Source: a candidate division WWE3 bacterium RIFCSPHIGHO2_01_FULL_40_23 (GTDB lineage Bacteria > Patescibacteriota > WWE3 > UBA101185 > 2-01-FULL-41-18). From it: 40,011 nucleotides of DNA. A program made the translations under genes and the position numbers. The DNA lies in NCBI GenBank assembly GCA_001772615.1, contig MEUZ01000003.1:246422-286432 (forward strand), written 5' to 3'. Of the stretch, positions 37,801-40,011 are shown one piece after another; the first letter of the stretch is position 1; every line of letters begins with the position of its first letter. The notes beneath the pieces are model-generated. The model saw nothing but the letters and a program-made list of their open reading frames with translations. It made no database searches and was not told where the DNA came from.

Positions 37801-39345
37801 AGACCATGTGGGGGCAGTACCCTGGTTATTAGAATAGTAAACCGGGGTTTGATAGTTAGTTCCATCAAAATATCTCGCAGTTAGCCAAAGTCTCGTTGTG
37901 CCCTCCTTTTCGATGGCGCCGTAGGTATAACCTACTGAACCATCTCCGTCCAGTACAGTCTGTTCAGAACCCATTGTCCAGCTTCCACCCCCGTTATACG
38001 TGAATTTCCTATAATTGACGTCCAATGTTGTGCTCGCTCCTGTTGCTATCTGGGAATAAACTGTATACATGTTATCCGAACTATCTACAACAACCGAGGC
38101 ATAAAAAAGGTTTGTGGTATCGGATGACAGTTGATCCTGACAACTCCATGTCGCACCGTCATCTGTAGAAATAAACCAAAGAAGGCCTGACTTAGGTGAA
38201 CCTCCACAGGTAGCACTTTCTGTACCCACTTGAATAAAAGCATGCAAGTTCCCATTGGTCGTTATTGCAACATGCCTCATATGAGACGGTTGTGTCGCAG
38301 CCGTTGTGGAGGAAGTATTTATAATTACAGTAGGATCAATAACAACCGGATAAGAGGCTTCTTTTAGAAAAGAGGAGTCAACATTAATATAAAAGGTTCT
38401 ATTGTCATCTCGTATCGCAAGTGAAATTTTACCTTCCTTCCCATCCGAATCAAGGAAAGTAAGTTTAGGAACTGTAAATACTTTCTCGGAAGTTTTGGGA
38501 TCAAGAAAATACACTTCCCTTTGATCCTCATCATTAACAAGCTTAAGCCTATCTGATGACATATCAAATGGAATTCTTATCGTATCGGGAAGCTTTTTTA
38601 ACTCTTCTTCGGAGGGCTTTTCATCAAAAATGATATCTTCTTTTATCTCGCCTTGTGAAACACTAAACCTGACTGTAGCTGGAATCCCTTTAATTTTTAC
38701 GGGATAGCTTAAGGAATTTCCTTCAAGCTTTGGTGTTACACCTTCAATCTTCCTAAACCAGAATCCAAGTTTATACCCTTTACTCCTGTCAACTAAATTA
38801 AACCCTATTTTCTTGCCTTCTTTCTGGGAAAACTTTACGTAGACATCATTGCAAGTGCTTGAATATAAATATTTCTCTTTCTCATCCTTTGAGTGATCCT
38901 TAATACTTGAAAAGCAGTCTTCGGATGAAGCAAGAGAGATAACTCCTCCGCCATCTATGTCTTCATCCCCAAGAACAGACCCGTTATAATCAAAAGGATC
39001 AGCCTCAAGACTTGATTCGGAAATATCTTCGTCTATAAGTATTTCCTTAAGAGCGGGAGGAATATCAACCTTTCCGTCATACACAGGATCAGATAAAGCC
39101 TCCTCAATAACCTTAGAAACATCTTCCGAAACAGAGGAGGATTCACTTGACTCTAAAACATCAGCTTCGGGACTTGATTCATTTACAACATCAGAAGTAG
39201 GCAATGGTGAAGGTGAGGCCATATTTTCTTCTTCGGAAAAAACCTTCTGTGCGGACAAAAGACTAAATAAAAGAACAAACCCTGCAAAAAAAGAAAGGGC
39301 TTTAACAGAAACTCGCGACAGGAAGCGATAATACCTTTTAGACAA
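31891..39345 (-). CDS. Giant (2484-aa) surface protein: signal/TM, two ~540-aa sialidase/BNR-like units, Ig/FN3-like domains, Pro-rich linker, TM segments and two C-terminal CarboxypepD_reg-like domains
   Basis: Single uninterrupted ORF. Repeated GLLWF.STD.G.TW and EQTVLD...GTTRLW.AAR.. motifs; PPPPPPPP linker; HPWGIVYDSITKEPLDPVVVTLEGG and KPWGVVLDNRGTPVKGALVKL modules next to TM segments. Confidence 0.85.
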   Translation of the reverse strand: MSKRYYRFLSRVSVKALSFFAGFVLLFSLLSAQKVFSEEENMASPSPLPTSDVVNESSPEADVLESSESSSVSEDVSKVIEEALSDPVYDGKVDIPPALKEILIDEDISESSLEADPFDYNGSVLGDEDIDGGGVISLASSEDCFSSIKDHSKDEKEKYLYSSTCNDVYVKFSQKEGKKIGFNLVDRSKGYKLGFWFRKIEGVTPKLEGNSLSYPVKIKGIPATVRFSVSQGEIKEDIIFDEKPSEEELKKLPDTIRIPFDMSSDRLKLVNDEDQREVYFLDPKTSEKVFTVPKLTFLDSDGKEGKISLAIRDDNRTFYINVDSSFLKEASYPVVIDPTVIINTSSTTAATQPSHMRHVAITTNGNLHAFIQVGTESATCGGSPKSGLLWFISTDDGATWSCQDQLSSDTTNLFYASVVVDSSDNMYTVYSQIATGASTTLDVNYRKFTYNGGGSWTMGSEQTVLDGDGSVGYTYGAIEKEGTTRLWLTARYFDGTNYQTPVYYSNNQGTAPTWSQAISAIDTAGTASSYHYGAPARFGSKVGVLYTTNSGILCFRYRDDTVSVSTWSVTLDADPDNCFSSAGAAFSYVGTTEGYLHMASGSGFAMFNGTQWNDFESVRDTSTETSNTTSIGVATDGTNAWAVYLDTTSLLSGLSGGRKIVYRLGRPIWNYDPNPAGSFDLTKTELVSYHGTFDKYFRYNGAAYTDDTTDAGDNGTGDVTMPAGATHIAYYGKSEKFDGISWDLSTNGSASTVYAWEYWNGSTWASLSFTASSNTVFQGDGWAAFTSPSDWATTDVNGSTQYWIRARVTSFSSPTPVGSQMTSIPQINNLSITPNPVSNKIYVIWTENAGSPMRVRTASFTVTPETSTPASVADISPTVVAITQGDIDTTGVQAGRTMVKTSDGTLHLFVNTEDNNFGYFPVSILCNGSYVTGLLWFNSTDSGSTWTCRGQIGTYQAFNNQKSVSAVVDSNDNIYIAYSTHLASSGASTKDVFYRKFTKGVGATWTMESEQTVLDSASAADEYTDAVISVQGTTRLWIAARHWNDGAAAADVEVYYSDGLGTAPSWFTSIDPLNTPGTFQTSRLLMTRFGTDKIAVVYREGTDYKMKYRSDSDGLTTWGSATTAVTSIGSGELPRASLVGLDSGYLLLLYGGTGEDHQSMFTAFNGSSWLTPFELYPSSTSAPEVTQASYHDAIITSDGTNAYVIAGDLSGLTDTIMVTGRISYKKGVPPFASTDFDTSPTYIVSRYGAFDKVWSYVSGAYSNETTDASNSTLTDVQLVTGVGDAVYFGDTDKYDTVNVDISTDGVAGRVVWEYYNGISWVPLVHFSEYYNTIFNDSPWQYFTFPPPTNWATTAVNGEGTSYYYIRARAITAYSTTPVASQAVNYMFYHIPAAPEKFTSGVMNVVWVESQAIDYGYANIRYSGVNVGGNNPPDTPTNLGPSSFVNGEYSADNTPTLTFTLSDPDASDTVQYRIQIDDTSDFASPIVDYTSVLAAQGGATFTVGQAAGSGTYTTGSAGQTLSDTSFYWRVKAIDNSAAESAYATANSGSIAFIVDTTAPTVPGTPTTSSEETDTTPTFTWTASTDSGSGLASTPYTVQWCDNSSFTGCESNTDTSTATSYTFTTDLSTQTLYFRVKAEDAVGNESAYSSAGSISITNLSDDTTDPRSLKLISPPHKSYIAIERPWFVFRPARDNGGTGIDSYTLNVDNGDSGDFEISGIPPNGTKDKKTQKYIAKFSGFNTDDPSDDRISVQTLSGNAWGKTHNDGKLKEGKRVWSVKAIDKAGNTISRSFTVFADFTGPNSEVQKINDTSVSSSGNYEVTDSTPTFYGRVTDPLRGDKDVNRVASGPDEVELRFERKNSFGSYQTYSINTINFTDMFFSSDGSKVTDNSLNASDKYANFSYTFPSELSVGDYRLLVTGTDRVGNEGPSKTYSFSIVEPPPPPPPPLEPSPTPAPIVEVPPPEESIVDEIVDVITDVVSDTISVVEDAAVTVVETIIEVLNNTTPEVIIDIITELLEPIQPIIDQIINNIVVTTEVWLSTEPTVISNVRVVEIGEDYAIIAWNTNHHATSKVNYGETLSYGDDSSSGEKVLSHRIRIDGLEPGTTYYFEVMSQNKNYVYDAWHQFSTTTDGVLVREMLPSELELSAARKLVRTIRLSVAENPFVKNTAELAKIAARYRGTTLITLGASMIAIASSALIPVSGVYLPALSKIPVWNLPAVLVGMIKKKRHPWGIVYDSITKEPLDPVVVTLEGGKGERIQTVSDIYGRYEFIVEEGSYAIEADKSNYDFPSRVLTGKLMDEVYENLYLGGPFSVSREEKIVYNIPMDNITKDWNQEEKRRRNIEATSKTAYKASTFVFYTSFIISFIIFLVSQTLQNLIVISIFVLMMVYRRARSKAKPWGVVLDNRGTPVKGALVKLINVDIPRLSIPPVVTKEGGRYNFLVDKATYKLVVSIKQPDSTYKDIYESKNITISKKYGQVNENVALP

Positions 39346-39419
39346 TACAACAGATCGGATGTAAATCCGCCTTTTACAAAATAAAAACTGTTATTTACAG
39401 TTTAATGTTCTGCCACAAG

Positions 39420-40011
39420 CTAGTCAAACTTAGGGAGTATTATATCCTCATTAACCTGCCCGTATTTACGTGTCATTGAGATAGGTCTTGATTTGTAAAG
39501 TTCCTGGTAAGTACCATCATCTCGTTTTAAAGATACAGTTATCTGGTAAATACCCTTATCTACCAGGAAGTTGTATCTACCGAGTATGTTTGTAACTATA
39601 GGTGGAAGCTTTAACTTAGGTATCTGTATGTTAATAAGTCTCACAACCGCATTACTTACTGGCTTTCCATCCTTCCTTGCTACAATCCCCCATGGTTTTA
39701 TCTTTATCCTTATCCTTCTAAAGATTGTGATTCCCCCAAAAAGAACTATAACCGAAAGATTAGGAAGGTTAGGGTACATAAGATATATTAAAAGGCTTAT
39801 CAAAAAACCAAGCTTGTATGTCAAGGAGGTAACCTTATACAACATTCTTGATGTTCCTGCTATTTTTAATCTTCTCTTTTCCTCCTCATTCCAGTCTTTA
39901 CTTATATTATCCATAGGTATATTAAAGTTCACCTTTTCATGAGACATAAGCACAAATGATTCACCAAGGTATATGTCCTCATAAACTTCGTCAAACGATT
40001 TTTCACTAAGC
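39420..40011 (-). CDS. C-terminal part of a paralogue of the giant protein (5' end outside the window)
   Basis: NIPMDNISKDWNEEEKRR..., KPWGIVARKDGKPVSNAVVRLINIQIPKLKLPPIVTNILGRYNFLVDKG, RKYGQVNEDIILP align with the C-terminus of the 31891-39345 product. The frame stays open to the window edge (LSEKSFDEVYEDIYLGESFVLMSHEK). Confidence 0.88.
   Translation of the reverse strand, partial: LSEKSFDEVYEDIYLGESFVLMSHEKVNFNIPMDNISKDWNEEEKRRLKIAGTSRMLYKVTSLTYKLGFLISLLIYLMYPNLPNLSVIVLFGGITIFRRIRIKIKPWGIVARKDGKPVSNAVVRLINIQIPKLKLPPIVTNILGRYNFLVDKGIYQITVSLKRDDGTYQELYKSRPISMTRKYGQVNEDIILPKFD

Noticed and set aside
1-40011. CRISPR array, restriction-modification or phage/IS transposase genes
   Set aside because: No regularly spaced repeat array and no recognisable transposase, integrase, cas or methylase motifs in the ORFs.
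1-40011. Alternative genetic code (UGA = Gly, as in some CPR lineages)
   Set aside because: TGA ends msrA, rarA and the ABC ATPase at sensible positions, and long ORFs are intact under the standard code.

Overview
Gene-dense 40 kb bacterial window using the standard code (TGA works as stop). Gene content and style look like a Patescibacteria/CPR genome, Microgenomates-like; that is an inference, not a placement. Left to right: a nucleotidyltransferase-domain gene; an envelope-stress-like locus (small secreted helical protein, OmpR-type response regulator, histidine kinase, MacA/MacB-like efflux) in which three transcription units are each preceded by the same 11-bp-spaced direct repeat; a CCA/poly(A)-polymerase-family protein with an HD domain; a PBP1C-like protein followed by a 2095-aa alpha-2-macroglobulin with an intact CGEQ thioester motif; a glycosyltransferase and a putative glycoside hydrolase; msrA; a DsbA-like gene with an untracked 46-aa membrane ORF behind it; rarA; a sugar dehydrogenase, CHASE2-cyclase and FecR cluster; a DinB polymerase with a small partner ORF; an RDD gene and a multi-TM gene; and a 2484-aa surface protein with a tandem paralogue running off the right edge. 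Main items for follow-up: (1) the TTCTCAG-N4-TTCTCAG operator family; (2) composite palindromic repeats at all three convergent gene junctions, one of them encoding the msrA C-terminus; (3) a compact 72-nt tRNA-like cloverleaf ending in CCA, with an inverted partner repeat and a terminator on the same strand; (4) a membrane-tethered PBP1C-A2M module; (5) the architecture of the giant protein. Everything was read by eye; no searches or folding programs were run.
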